DNA of 64,000 bases from JAABSX01 sp964480455. Lineage in GTDB: Bacteria; Bacteroidota; Bacteroidia; Cytophagales; Microscillaceae. The first letter of the stretch is position 1. Every line of letters starts with the position of its first letter. A program made the position numbers and the translations under genes. The stretch is taken from NCBI GenBank assembly GCA_964480455.1, contig CAYZQI010000002.1, positions 19,201 to 83,200 of the forward strand, given 5' to 3'. Positions 8,423-18,381 of this stretch are shown here, piece by piece. Below the pieces are notes generated by a model. The model had not been told where the DNA came from. It did not search any database and worked only from the letters and a program-made list of their open reading frames with translations.

Positions 8423-10174
8423 ATGATGCCTATGATGAATTTACACACTCAAACGGTCAACTTTATGCTAGACAACTTCGAGAAGTATAGCCAATCTTTT
8501 AAAGCACTTACGCTAGAGGCTAAAAGTAAGTTTGAGCAAGAAGACTGGGAAGGTATGCAGCGTAAAGCACGTGAACGGCTCAATTTATATAAAGAGATTA
8601 TCCCACAACTCAGCGAAGCCCTCAAAGAGCAACTCGGAGACGAAGTCTATAAAGAAGCATTTTGGAAAACCCTCCGAAGTGTCTATGTAGAAAAAATTGC
8701 AGACCGTTTTGATAACGAAATCCTTGAAACTTTCTACAACTCAGTTTATTGCAAAATATTTCAGCACCGCAAGATTAACCCTGCTTTCATGTTTGTATTT
8801 GATAGCATACATCAAAGAGACAAACCTACCCCTGCACCTATTTATTGCACTTATCCTATCTACCCCAATCCGGCCAAAGCCATTAGGCAAATTTATGAAG
8901 ATTATGCCTTTGCCAAACCTTACGAAAACCTCGACCAAGACATTGCACAACTTTTTAAGCTGCTCAAAGAGGAAGTCTTAGAAAAATATCCTATTGATGA
9001 ACGTGCTTGCATAGAAGTATTAAAGCCTGTATTTTACAGAAATAAAGGTGCTTACTTGATAGGTAGGCTCAAAATTAGCCATAAAATAGAGCCTTTTGTG
9101 ATTGCACTGCTCAACGAAAAGGGTAAAATATTTACAGATGCTCTCATCACCGATGAAAATACTGTCAGCATCTTGTTTAGTTTTACAAGGTCTTATTTTA
9201 TGGTAGAGGCTGCCTATCCTGCGGCTTTGGTGGGTTTTATCAAGACCCTCATTCCGCTCAAAGAGTATGCTGAAATCTACAATTCCATTGGTTTTAGCAA
9301 ACATGGTAAAACAGAATTTTATAGAGACTTTACAGAACATCTTAAAAACTCGACAGATAAATTTGTCATAGCTCCTGGCATTAAGGGTATGGTCATGTCG
9401 GTATTTACTCTGCCTTCTTACAATGTGGTGTTCAAACTCATCAAAGATAATTTTGACCCTCCTAAGCAAGTAACAAAAGCACAAGTAAAAGAAAAGTACA
9501 AACTAGTATCCCGGCATGACCGCGTAGGAAGACTAGCAGATACCCACGAGTTTGAGAATTTTGTCTTTGATAAGGATAGGTTTTCAGATGAACTCATTGC
9601 CGAACTGCTCAAAGTAGCTCCTTCTATCGTAGAAATCAACGAAAATACTATCGCTATACAGCACCTTTACATAGAGCGGCGTATGGTGCCGCTCAATCTT
9701 TACTTGCAAGAGGCAAGCCTTGCCGAGGCGCGCGAAGCAGTAGAAGAGTATGGCAATGCCATTAAGCAACTTGCGGCAGCCAATATCTTTCCTGGTGATA
9801 TGCTATTAAAAAATTTTGGAGTTACAAGACATAGAAGAGTGATTTTTTATGATTATGACGAGATTTGCTTTCTCACAGATTGTAATTTTCGGACTTTGCC
9901 CGAGCCACGTACTCATGAAGAAGAAATGGCTTCTGAACCTTGGTACCATATAGGTCCTAATGATGTTTTTCCTGAGGAATTTAGAAATTTCTTGATAGGT
10001 AGGAGAGAGGTGAGGCAAATTTTCTTTGAGTTACACGCTGATATTTTTGAGCCTAAATTCTGGCAAGATTTGCAAAACAAGATAGACAAAGGCGAAGTCC
10101 TTGATGTGTTTCCCTACCGCCGAAGGCTGCGGTTTGAAAGACTTACCAGAGATGATGCCAATGAAAGACAATGA
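8423..10174 (+). CDS. aceK: Isocitrate dehydrogenase kinase/phosphatase AceK
   Basis: Bifunctional enzyme that phosphorylates isocitrate dehydrogenase and removes the phosphate, setting carbon flow between the TCA cycle and the glyoxylate bypass. Signature segments seen: APGIKGMVMSVFTLPSYN (ATP-binding loop), GRLADTHEFENF, and MLLKNFGVTRHRRVIFYDYD with the metal and catalytic Asp residues, followed by EPWYHIGPNDVFPEEF. About 583 residues, the usual length. The open frame starts at a TTG (8408), but ATG 8423 or 8426 is more likely. aceA and aceB are not nearby; the desaturase gene follows 249 bases downstream on the same strand. AceK is mainly a proteobacterial protein. Confidence 0.93.
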   Translation: MMPMMNLHTQTVNFMLDNFEKYSQSFKALTLEAKSKFEQEDWEGMQRKARERLNLYKEIIPQLSEALKEQLGDEVYKEAFWKTLRSVYVEKIADRFDNEILETFYNSVYCKIFQHRKINPAFMFVFDSIHQRDKPTPAPIYCTYPIYPNPAKAIRQIYEDYAFAKPYENLDQDIAQLFKLLKEEVLEKYPIDERACIEVLKPVFYRNKGAYLIGRLKISHKIEPFVIALLNEKGKIFTDALITDENTVSILFSFTRSYFMVEAAYPAALVGFIKTLIPLKEYAEIYNSIGFSKHGKTEFYRDFTEHLKNSTDKFVIAPGIKGMVMSVFTLPSYNVVFKLIKDNFDPPKQVTKAQVKEKYKLVSRHDRVGRLADTHEFENFVFDKDRFSDELIAELLKVAPSIVEINENTIAIQHLYIERRMVPLNLYLQEASLAEAREAVEEYGNAIKQLAAANIFPGDMLLKNFGVTRHRRVIFYDYDEICFLTDCNFRTLPEPRTHEEEMASEPWYHIGPNDVFPEEFRNFLIGRREVRQIFFELHADIFEPKFWQDLQNKIDKGEVLDVFPYRRRLRFERLTRDDANERQ

Positions 10175-10423
10175 ACACAATCTCCAAAATAAATCCAGAT
10201 AATAACACCCAAAAATTAAACTTATTTGTTAATTTTTTACAAAAAAACAAGTCATTGATTTTAATGAGCAAAAAAAATGATTTTTTTGCTGAAAAATATA
10301 CATTTCAAACAAATAATGACTAACTTTAAGTTTATTATGTTAAAATCAAAAAAATAACACCAATAAAAGCAATTGTATATTAAATTTGTAATGTCATTTT
10401 AAAGTTCAATAATTTCTATCATA

Positions 10424-11176
10424 ATGGTTATATTAATTTTCTTCGTTCTCCATTGGTATCTATCACTGTTTAGTCAAACATTTTTTCTTCATAGATACGC
10501 CGCCCACAAAATGTTCACGATGTCTAAATTCTGGGAAAGATTTTTCTTTGTGTTTACTTTCATTACACAAGGCTCTTCTTACCTTAGTGGATATGCCTAC
10601 GGCCTGCTACATCGCTTGCATCACGCACACACCGACACCGAACTAGACCCACACTCTCCCAGTTATGACAGTAACATGTTCACCATGATGTGGCGAACTA
10701 AAAATATCTATTCTGATATTCTCAATGACCGTATGGAAATTGAAGAAAAATATAAGAAAGACCTTCCTAAGTGGAAGTGGTTTGATACTTTTGCTGACTG
10801 GATGGTGGTTCGCATAGCTTGGGTAGGTGTGTATGCTGCCGTTTATTATTTCTTTGCTACTGAGTGGTGGATGTGGGCGTTAGTACCTGTTCACGTATTG
10901 ATGGGGCCAGTACACGGAGTTATCATCAACTGGTTTGCACATAAATACGGGTACACTAACTTCAAGACTGATGATACTTCCAAAAATTTCTTACCTGTTG
11001 ATATCTTTATGATGGGCGAAGCATATCACAACAATCACCACGTATATGGCTCACGTGCAAACTTTGGCGTTCGCTGGTTTGAAATAGATCCTGTCTATTA
11101 TATCATATTAGTGTTTGATAAGGTAGGTATTATACGCCTGAAAAATAAGAAAAAGCAACCTGCCATGGCAAAGTAA
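10424..11176 (+). CDS. Fatty acid (acyl-CoA/acyl-lipid) desaturase
   Basis: Membrane di-iron enzyme that introduces a cis double bond into saturated acyl chains, probably delta-9, and so adjusts membrane fluidity. All three histidine boxes are visible: HRYAAH near residue 24, HRLHHAH near residue 63 and the EAYHNNHH box near residue 203, with hydrophobic membrane spans between them. At 250 residues it is of the short stearoyl-CoA desaturase type lacking a cytochrome b5 domain. The 249-base AT-rich upstream gap probably holds its own promoter. An intrinsic terminator follows at 11212. Confidence 0.9.
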   Translation: MVILIFFVLHWYLSLFSQTFFLHRYAAHKMFTMSKFWERFFFVFTFITQGSSYLSGYAYGLLHRLHHAHTDTELDPHSPSYDSNMFTMMWRTKNIYSDILNDRMEIEEKYKKDLPKWKWFDTFADWMVVRIAWVGVYAAVYYFFATEWWMWALVPVHVLMGPVHGVIINWFAHKYGYTNFKTDDTSKNFLPVDIFMMGEAYHNNHHVYGSRANFGVRWFEIDPVYYIILVFDKVGIIRLKNKKKQPAMAK

Positions 11177-11211
11177 TTTAATGGTAGCTTTTTAAGTTAT
11201 TAAATACAAAC

Positions 11212-11249
11212 AAAGGGCAAAGCTAAAATTAATGGCTTTGCCCTTTTTT
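11212..11249 (+). terminator. Intrinsic terminator after the desaturase gene
   Basis: AAAGGGCAAAGC pairs with GCTTTGCCCTTT across an 11-12 base loop and is followed by a T run. It lies 35 bases after the desaturase stop. Confidence 0.85.
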
Positions 11250-11404
11250 CTTGATGAATTAAACTTAGGTTGTATTGAGTAAGGTAGTAAACAGAAAATA
11301 CTATACTCAAATCAGATTCAAACTTGTTTCCGATTAGGCACATGGTTGCTCTAAGCGACCACATACTTAATACATACCAGATAGGTCATTTGTCAAACAC
11401 TCCC

Positions 11405-13630
11405 TTATGCCAATGCCTGCTCAAATATCGCTGCCGAGCTAGGCAAACTAAAAGTAAAACAACTCCCTTTTTGTAGAGTACTTTCTACGGTGAGCGTACC
11501 TTTATGCCTTTCTACAAACTCCTTGCAAAGCAAGAGCCCTAGCCCAGTTCCTTTTTCCTGTGCTGTACCTTTTTTAGAAAGATGCTCACTTGTGAAAAGC
11601 TGTTTTATTTCCTCTTCCGACATTCCCACGCCACTATCGCAAACACTTATCATAATGAAATTTGTGGAAGAGACCGATGTTTTTAATATTATTCTTCCTT
11701 GGGTATTTGTGAACTTAACGGCATTGCTGAGGAGGTTGAGCAGAATAGCTTGAAGCATATTGCTATCCGCATACACTTTTGTATTTTTAGGGAGATGTAT
11801 GGCTACCTCGAGCTGTTTATTTGAGATTTCATTGCTCAGAATGGCAACCACAGTGTCTGTAAATGACTTTAAATCAATGTTTGAAGGTTCAAAGCGAATC
11901 ATCTCTGCCTCAGCCTTAGACCATTGCAAGAGGTTATCAAGCAGGTTCAAATTGGCTGTTACTTGCTTGCTCAAAGACATAAACATTTCTTGTTGTACTT
12001 CCCTTGGGAAGCCTTCTTCATCATTTTGTGCATTTTGAAGAATCTTCAGCAGACTAAGTAGTGAGGTAAGTGGTGCACGTAAATCGTGAGAGATAATGGA
12101 TAAAAATTTATTTTTTACTTTGTTTGATTTTTGGAGTTGTGTTTCTGAGGTTTGAAGTTTTTGATTGAGTGCTGATATCTGTTCATTAATTTGACTGAGT
12201 GCTTTGTTGGCTTTTTGGCGCATTTTGGCACGTAGGTAAAATACCACAATCAACAGGCAAGCTATCAAGATAAGCATTGCTAGCAGCCAATTAAGTATGC
12301 TACGCTGTTTTAGCTGAAGGCTTTTTATTTGATTTTCTTTTTTGAGAAGTTCATATTCTTTTTGTTTTTTTTCATACTCATATTCCTGTTTGAGTGCTTC
12401 TATATTGAAATCCTCCAACTTTTCAGGGCTGTTTTTGTGTAAGCTGTCGTAGATTTGATAATGCACTAAAAAGTTTTCAGCATCACCTTTCAGGGCATAG
12501 ATTTGATAAAGGTTTTGATACACTTGTTTTACTAAAAGCTGAGATTCTATTTTTTTGGCTTGTAAAAGGGCATCTTCAAGTGCTGCGATAGCCTGCTGGT
12601 AGTTTTTTTGGGTTGTAAATATTTCTGCAATCTGAATATCTATTTTGAGTAGGGCTTCTTTATTTTGGAGTTGGGTTTGTATCTGTTTTGATTTTTTATA
12701 AAAATACAATGCGCTGTCTAGCTGTTTTTCTTCCAAAAACACATCACCCAAATTTTTGAGTGAGATGGCAATTTCTTTGGGAATAGCCATTTGGTTTTTG
12801 AGTACAAGCCCTTTGCTATGTGCTTGTTTTGCTTCTGCTACCTTTCCTAAATGCAAATAGCAAACGCCAAGATTATTCCACGAAATTGCTTGCCCTTTCA
12901 GGCTATTAATTTTGGTACTTACTTCAAGCGATTTGGAATAGCTTTCTAGTGCTTTTTTATAGTTTTGCTGTTGTTGGTAAAAATCGCCAATAGAGTTGAG
13001 CGATTTGGCAATTTCGTTTTGTTCGCCTAGTTCTTCTCTGATAGATAATGCTTTAAAATGGTAATCTAATGCTTGGGTATATCTGCCTTGTTTGCTGTAT
13101 GTGTAACTGATAAGGCTATAGACTTGTGCAGTTTTTTGTTTGTTTTTAGTTTTTCTAAGAATTTCGAGCGCCTCCATCTGATATTTCAGGCAGGTATCAT
13201 ATTCATTTTTCAAATAATGAACCACGCCTATTTTATTGAAGCAGGTAGCTTTAATATTATTGTTACGGATAGTCTTGGCGATATCTAGTGCTTGCTTAAA
13301 AAATCTAATAGCTTTATTGTATTCTCCTTTGTCTAAGTGATATTCACCTAAGTTGTTGATTGCGAGTGCCTCTTGTATTTTATCATTGACTGCTTGTGCG
13401 ATTTCTAATGCTTTTTGTGCTTTTTTGTAAGATTCAGAGGGGGAAATGATTTTATACGCTTCTGAAAGCTGATTGTAGAGTAGGGCTTTTTGGTTTTGAG
13501 AAGCTGCCTTGTTGAGCTGATTGGTAAGGCTATCTATGGTTCGAGTTTGTGCATAGGCAGTATGGCTCAACAATAAGAGCAACAAAACCAGAGAAACTTT
13601 TACTGAATACTGTTGGCTGAGGTGATACAT
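11405..13630 (-). CDS. TPR-containing sensor histidine kinase
   Basis: 741 residues. Signal peptide at 1-27; at least eight tetratricopeptide repeats between about 50 and 400 (periplasmic, each near N-NLGE.Y...G.Y..A); a charged coiled coil; one membrane span near 442-465; a dimerisation/phosphoacceptor helix with the H-box SHDLRAPLTS near residue 513; and a HATPase domain with the N-box NLLSNAVKFT near 637 and GTGLGLLLCK near 695. This is a common Bacteroidota layout in which the TPR sensor lies outside the inner membrane. No response regulator is adjacent, so it is an orphan kinase with an unknown signal. Convergent with the desaturase. Confidence 0.93.
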   Translation of the reverse strand: MYHLSQQYSVKVSLVLLLLLLSHTAYAQTRTIDSLTNQLNKAASQNQKALLYNQLSEAYKIISPSESYKKAQKALEIAQAVNDKIQEALAINNLGEYHLDKGEYNKAIRFFKQALDIAKTIRNNNIKATCFNKIGVVHYLKNEYDTCLKYQMEALEILRKTKNKQKTAQVYSLISYTYSKQGRYTQALDYHFKALSIREELGEQNEIAKSLNSIGDFYQQQQNYKKALESYSKSLEVSTKINSLKGQAISWNNLGVCYLHLGKVAEAKQAHSKGLVLKNQMAIPKEIAISLKNLGDVFLEEKQLDSALYFYKKSKQIQTQLQNKEALLKIDIQIAEIFTTQKNYQQAIAALEDALLQAKKIESQLLVKQVYQNLYQIYALKGDAENFLVHYQIYDSLHKNSPEKLEDFNIEALKQEYEYEKKQKEYELLKKENQIKSLQLKQRSILNWLLAMLILIACLLIVVFYLRAKMRQKANKALSQINEQISALNQKLQTSETQLQKSNKVKNKFLSIISHDLRAPLTSLLSLLKILQNAQNDEEGFPREVQQEMFMSLSKQVTANLNLLDNLLQWSKAEAEMIRFEPSNIDLKSFTDTVVAILSNEISNKQLEVAIHLPKNTKVYADSNMLQAILLNLLSNAVKFTNTQGRIILKTSVSSTNFIMISVCDSGVGMSEEEIKQLFTSEHLSKKGTAQEKGTGLGLLLCKEFVERHKGTLTVESTLQKGSCFTFSLPSSAAIFEQALA

Positions 13631-13995
13631 ACAGGAAATGGCCTTTTTTATCTTGAAAAATATTGCTTAAAATGAGCAAGCCTTTGCTACCTTAAAGATA
13701 ATTCGTATAATTAGTGTTTTTTGTTAGGCATTACAAAAATCATTGATGTAAGTTAGTATTTTATTTGAATGGTTTTTAATACTTCGCCCATGTTGTTAGC
13801 GGCTATTTTAGAAGGCAGTTATTATTTTTCACACAATGCCCAACATCACATTTGACTTGAAAGTAAGTAATAAATTACAGTATTAAAAGCATTTAGAGAA
13901 TTATAAATGAAAGGGTATGAATTAGGAATCTGTATTGTACTTATTATCAGCAACTTATAAAATAAAAGTAATCAAGTTATTTTTACTTGATTATT
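13631..13995. other. Intergenic region, 365 bases
   Basis: Lies between the end of nuoM and the start of the sensor kinase on the minus strand. It is AT-rich with no open frame of note, no strong hairpin and none of the repeats found elsewhere. It presumably holds the kinase promoter, which I cannot place. Confidence 0.5.
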
Positions 13996-15693
13996 TTATT
14001 TTGCACTCAATACAAAATTTACAAAAACCTCCACAGAATTGCTCATCACTCCAAAAACTAAACCTGGAAAAATGCCTGAAAGCAGGGTCAGGGTAGATAG
14101 AAAAACCAGCAAAAAGACTTCACGCGGTTGAAGGTCTATTAATTTTTGTTGATTTTGTGTAGCATCTTTCACCCAAAACTCACCTAAAAACATTCTTTGC
14201 AAGGTCCATAAAAAATAAGCTGCCCCAAGCACTATCCCAAAGGTAGCCAATACTGCCAACCAATTAGGGATGTTTTCAGCTCCAAAGCCCCCCATCAAAG
14301 TAAATAACTCTCCTATGAATCCCGAAAAACCAGGTAAGCCAAGTGAGGCAAAGAAAATAATCATCACAAAGACCGTGAAAAAGGGCATTTTACCTAATAA
14401 ACCTCTATAACTTGCAATCGCTCTGTCGTGGGTGCGGTCATAAAGCACCCCCACTATCAAAAACAAAGCTGCCGAAAGTATGCCGTGGCTAAACATCTGG
14501 TAAATAGCCCCATTTACTCCCTCTACTGTCAAAGAGGCAATACCAAGCAGAACAAAACCCATGTGCGAAATAGAAGAATAGGCGACCATTTTCTTTAAGT
14601 CGCTCATAGCCAATGCGTTCATTGCTCCATACAAAATGGCTACTACCCCCACAAGGGCTATGCTGAAGGTAGCCATCTGAGCTTCTAGGGGAAAAATAGG
14701 ATAGACAATCCGCAAAATACCGTATCCGCCTATCTTCAATAGTACCCCTGCAAGCACTACCGAAATGGGTGTAGGGGCTTCTACGTGGGCATCAGGTAGC
14801 CAAGTATGCAGTGGCACTACGGGCAGTTTTATCATAAAGCCAATCAGAATAGCCAAAAATGCCCAAAAACGCCAAGTAGCATTTTGAGCCGTGGGTTGCA
14901 TGAGGCTATCAGGTAGGTAATTATTTTTGTCCATCATAGCCGTCATATTAAAAGTAAAAACCCTGTTTTTCGGCTCTAGCGTGCCTTTGGCCAGGGCAGT
15001 TTGCACTTTTTGAACTACTTCGGGCGAGGCTTGCGAGGGAGTTTGTATCAATCCACTTGCTTGTGCGGTTTGGGCAGGGTCTATAACTGAGAGGTAAAGT
15101 GCAATCATCACTACCAAAATAAACAAAGAACCCACCAAAGTATAGATAAAAAATTTGAGTGAGGCATATTCACGCCTTTCACCGCCCCAGTGCCCTATCA
15201 AGAAATACATGGGCAAAAGCATAAACTCAAAAAACAAGTAAAAAAGCAGGAAGTCAAGGGCAAGAAAACAGCCCATTATGGTGCTGCTCAGAAGCAGATA
15301 AAGCGCAAAATAACCTTTTTGATTATGTGCAATATGCCAAGAAGCTACAGCCCCCACAAAATTAACAATACCCGTAAGCAAAACTAGCATAATACTCAGA
15401 CCATCTACCCCCACAAGGTATTGTGCAGAAAGTTTGCCCATGCTGCCAAGCTCAAGTGAGAACCATTCGGCTGTAAATAAAAACTGAAATTGCAGTAGGT
15501 CGTGTACGCCTGTTGGTGCATTTTGTCCCTTTTGAAAAGAAAAATAGAGTATGGTAGCAAATACGAGCTGTACAAAAGTAGCCCCAAGCGTGATAAATTT
15601 ATATGTTCTTTGCCACTGCTTAGGAACTAACAATACCACACACATAGCTACTAAGGGAAGAAAAATGAGCCAATTTAGTAAATATGTGAGCAT
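13996..15693 (-). CDS. nuoM: NADH-quinone oxidoreductase subunit M
   Basis: Antiporter-like membrane subunit of respiratory complex I, part of the proton-pumping arm. 565 residues with about 14 membrane spans. Seen: FFEFMLLPMYFLIGHW with the conserved Glu, IKLPVVPLHTWLPDAHVEAP with the conserved Lys and His, and AYSSISHMGFVLLGIAS. A hydrophilic insert lies around residues 200-260. Unusually it follows atpG by only 43 bases rather than sitting between nuoL and nuoN, and neither of those is in the window. The ATG at 15693 is 14 bases beyond a palindrome (15707-15733). Either an extra nuoM paralogue or a dispersed nuo gene. Confidence 0.93.
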   Translation of the reverse strand: MLTYLLNWLIFLPLVAMCVVLLVPKQWQRTYKFITLGATFVQLVFATILYFSFQKGQNAPTGVHDLLQFQFLFTAEWFSLELGSMGKLSAQYLVGVDGLSIMLVLLTGIVNFVGAVASWHIAHNQKGYFALYLLLSSTIMGCFLALDFLLFYLFFEFMLLPMYFLIGHWGGERREYASLKFFIYTLVGSLFILVVMIALYLSVIDPAQTAQASGLIQTPSQASPEVVQKVQTALAKGTLEPKNRVFTFNMTAMMDKNNYLPDSLMQPTAQNATWRFWAFLAILIGFMIKLPVVPLHTWLPDAHVEAPTPISVVLAGVLLKIGGYGILRIVYPIFPLEAQMATFSIALVGVVAILYGAMNALAMSDLKKMVAYSSISHMGFVLLGIASLTVEGVNGAIYQMFSHGILSAALFLIVGVLYDRTHDRAIASYRGLLGKMPFFTVFVMIIFFASLGLPGFSGFIGELFTLMGGFGAENIPNWLAVLATFGIVLGAAYFLWTLQRMFLGEFWVKDATQNQQKLIDLQPREVFLLVFLSTLTLLSGIFPGLVFGVMSNSVEVFVNFVLSAK

Positions 15694-15706
15694 ATTTTTG
15701 TGCTTA

Positions 15707-15733
15707 GTAGAGAAAGGGCATGCCTTTCTCTAC
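15707..15733. repeat. GTAG...CTAC palindrome between atpG and nuoM
   Basis: GTAGAGAAAGG and CCTTTCTCTAC form a perfect 11-bp stem around a five-base GCATG centre. It resembles the 28-bp palindrome at 29868 (GTAGCCAAAGGGCA and its complement); the two differ at paired positions. No T run follows on the minus strand, so it is more likely a repeat element than a terminator. Confidence 0.7.
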
Positions 15734-15736
15734 GGG

Positions 15737-16624
15737 TTATTTTGCCTTTAATGCTTCAGCCCCTGCCACAATTTCAAGGATTTCTTTGGTAATGGCTGCT
15801 TGTCGTGTACGGTTATAAGTAAGTCTTAAATCTTTCAATATTTCATTGGCGTTTTCAGTCGCATTGTCCATAGAGGTCATTCTTGCACCTTGTTCGGAGG
15901 CATTAGAGTCGAGTACTGCTTTGTAGAGTTGTATTTTGAGTGTTTTTGGGATAAGCTCTTCAATAATCTCTTCTTTGGAAGGCTCAAGGAGATAATCTGT
16001 ATTTTGTGTTTTATCCCCCTCTGTTTTTTCAGCAGCCAAAAGCGGTAGAAACTGCTCAGTTCTTACAATTTGTGTTACTACATTTTTGAACTCATTATAG
16101 ATGACTTCTACTTTGTCTATCGCGCCTCTTTGGTATTGCTCAATGATAAATTCAGCAATTTCTTTAACTTTTGTGAAGCTAAGATTTTGGAAAGTAGTAA
16201 CAAAGTCTTCGTTCACTTGATAGCCACGCCTTTTGAGTGCATCTGCCCCTTTGCTACCTATAGACAAAAGATGAACGTTACCAGCCTCGGCTTGGGTAGC
16301 ATATTTTTCTTGGATAAGGCTAATAGCTGCTTTGACGATGTTGGTATTAAAAGCACCGCAAAGTCCTCTATCAGCCGTAACAGTTACAATTAAAACTTTT
16401 TCTACAGGGCGTGCTTGCGTGAATACATTGGAAGCATCTGCATCAAGTGAAGCTGAGAGGTTAGCCAAAATACTACTGAGGCGTTCTGCATAGGGGCGCA
16501 TCTGTGTAATACGGTCTTGGGCACGGCGTAGCTTTGCGGCTGCCACCATTTTCATGGCTTTTGTGATTTGTTGGGTAGAAGTAACTGAGCTAATACGCCC
16601 TCTAATTTCTTTTAAATTTGCCAT
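15737..16624 (-). CDS. atpG: ATP synthase F1 subunit gamma
   Basis: Central rotor shaft of F1-ATPase. 295 residues. The N-terminus MANLKEIRGRISSVTSTQQITKAMKMVAAAKLR and the C-terminal helix with MDNATENANEIL.. LTYNRTRQAAITKEI are the two coiled-coil halves of the shaft; the Rossmann-like middle includes TADRGLCGAFNTN. An acidic insert (about residues 195-220) is lineage-specific. It is the last atp gene of the cluster, 163 bases after atpA, with a strong hairpin in that gap, and is followed by nuoM. Confidence 0.96.
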   Translation of the reverse strand: MANLKEIRGRISSVTSTQQITKAMKMVAAAKLRRAQDRITQMRPYAERLSSILANLSASLDADASNVFTQARPVEKVLIVTVTADRGLCGAFNTNIVKAAISLIQEKYATQAEAGNVHLLSIGSKGADALKRRGYQVNEDFVTTFQNLSFTKVKEIAEFIIEQYQRGAIDKVEVIYNEFKNVVTQIVRTEQFLPLLAAEKTEGDKTQNTDYLLEPSKEEIIEELIPKTLKIQLYKAVLDSNASEQGARMTSMDNATENANEILKDLRLTYNRTRQAAITKEILEIVAGAEALKAK

Positions 16625-16645
16625 AAAATTACACTTTGGGAATTG

Positions 16646-16671
16646 TAGGTGATTGTACTTACAATCACCTA
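16646..16671 (-). other. Hairpin between atpA and atpG
   Basis: TAGGTGATTGTA and TACAATCACCTA form a perfect 12-bp stem with a two-base centre. In the minus-strand transcript it is not followed by a T run, so it may be a processing or stabilising hairpin, or part of a repeat, rather than a terminator. Confidence 0.6.
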
Positions 16672-16787
16672 TGAGTTATTTTTTTGTGAAATAGTCTTTT
16701 AAGAATAGGGTATTAAGATAAAGTAGCACAAGTATTTTATGGATAGCTGTTCAGTGGCTGTCATACTTTGGCTACTTTATTACTGGA

Positions 16788-18377
16788 TTAAGCCTTTGCT
16801 ACGACATATTTTTTTGCTAAGTTCAAGGCTACCTCTTTGATGATATTTCGCTGTTCGTCATCTATTTTACCTGCCTTGATAGCAGTCAGTGCTTCTTTGT
16901 GCTCTGTGGTCATAATCATCAGAAACTCCTTCTCAAACTCTTTGACCTTGTTTACGGGTACTTTATCTATATGTCCACTAGTAGAAGCCGTAATGATGGC
17001 TACTTGCTCTTCTACGGTCATAGGAGAATACTGTGGTTGCTTAAGTACTTCTTGGTTGATTTGCCCTCTCATAATTGCTAGTTTTGTGGAGGCATCAAGG
17101 TCAGAACCAAATTTAGAAAATGCTTCTAGCTCTCTAAATTGGGCTTGGTCTAACTTTAGCGTACCAGCGATTTTTTTCATAGATTTAATTTGGGCATTTC
17201 CACCTACCCTTGATACCGAGATACCTACATTGATGGCAGGGCGAATACCTGAGTTGAACAAATTAGTATCCAAGAAAATCTGACCGTCAGTAATAGAGAT
17301 TACATTGGTAGGGATATATGCCGAGACGTCTCCTGCTTGTGTTTCAATGATAGGCAAAGCAGTAAGCGAACCTCCTCCTTTTACTTTTCCTTGTAAAGAA
17401 GGTGGCACATCATTCATTTGAGTAGCTACTTTGTCTGACTCGTTGATTTTGGCGGCACGCTCTAGCAAGCGGCTGTGCAAATAAAACACATCACCAGGAT
17501 ACGCTTCGCGGCCTGGCGGGCGGCGTAATAGCAAAGATACTTCGCGGTAAGCCACAGCCTGCTTAGAAAGGTCATCATATACTACAAGGGCAGGGCGACC
17601 TGTATCACGGAAAAACTCACCAATGGCTGCGCCTGTGAAAGGTGCAAAAAATTGCATAGGTGCAGGGGTAGAAGCAGACGCAGACACAATTACGGTATAT
17701 TTCATTGCACCAGCTTTTTCTAAGGCATTCATTACTTGCACAACGGTAGATTCTTTCTGACCAATGGCTACATAAATACAGTAAACAGGCTCGCCTTTTT
17801 CATAAAATTCACGCTGATTGATGATGGTATCAATGGCTACGGCAGTTTTACCTGTCTGGCGGTCTCCAATAATCAACTCACGCTGTCCACGTCCAATAGG
17901 AATCATAGAGTCAATTGCTTTGATACCTGTTTGGAGGGGTTCTGTTACGGGCTGACGGTAGATTACCCCGGGTGCTTTGCGCTCTAGGGGCATATCAAAT
18001 AACTCTCCTAAAATGGGGTCTGCTTTGTCTATGGGTTCGCCAAGGGTATTTACTACGCGCCCAATCATTCCTTCTCCTACTTTGATAGAGGCGATGGTAT
18101 CGGTTCGGCGTACACTATCGCCTTCTTTTACTTCTGATGACTCTCCCAAGAGTACAACCCCTACGTTGTCTTCTTCTAGGTTGAGTACCATACCTTTCAG
18201 CCCATTTTCAAACTCGATGAGCTCACCTGCTTGCGCTTTGGTAAGCCCATAGATACGGGCAACGCCGTCACCTATTTGTAATACCGTACCTACTTCTTCA
18301 AGTTCGGCTGCGGTTTTGAAGCCAGAGAGTTGCTCTCTCAAAATTGCTGAAACCTCGTCGGGTCGGATACTTGCCAT
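16788..18377 (-). CDS. atpA: ATP synthase F1 subunit alpha
   Basis: Non-catalytic nucleotide-binding subunit of F1. 529 residues. Seen: Walker A GDRQTGKTA near residue 173, ALVVYDDLSKQAVAYRE, the LLLRRPPGREAYPGDVFY block and the ISITDGQIFLD segment. The N-terminal membrane-facing helix MASIRPDEVSAILREQLSGF contacts delta. It starts 4 bases after the atpH stop. The catalytic beta subunit gene atpD is not in this cluster. Confidence 0.97.
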   Translation of the reverse strand: MASIRPDEVSAILREQLSGFKTAAELEEVGTVLQIGDGVARIYGLTKAQAGELIEFENGLKGMVLNLEEDNVGVVLLGESSEVKEGDSVRRTDTIASIKVGEGMIGRVVNTLGEPIDKADPILGELFDMPLERKAPGVIYRQPVTEPLQTGIKAIDSMIPIGRGQRELIIGDRQTGKTAVAIDTIINQREFYEKGEPVYCIYVAIGQKESTVVQVMNALEKAGAMKYTVIVSASASTPAPMQFFAPFTGAAIGEFFRDTGRPALVVYDDLSKQAVAYREVSLLLRRPPGREAYPGDVFYLHSRLLERAAKINESDKVATQMNDVPPSLQGKVKGGGSLTALPIIETQAGDVSAYIPTNVISITDGQIFLDTNLFNSGIRPAINVGISVSRVGGNAQIKSMKKIAGTLKLDQAQFRELEAFSKFGSDLDASTKLAIMRGQINQEVLKQPQYSPMTVEEQVAIITASTSGHIDKVPVNKVKEFEKEFLMIMTTEHKEALTAIKAGKIDDEQRNIIKEVALNLAKKYVVAKA

Positions 18378-18381
18378 ATTA

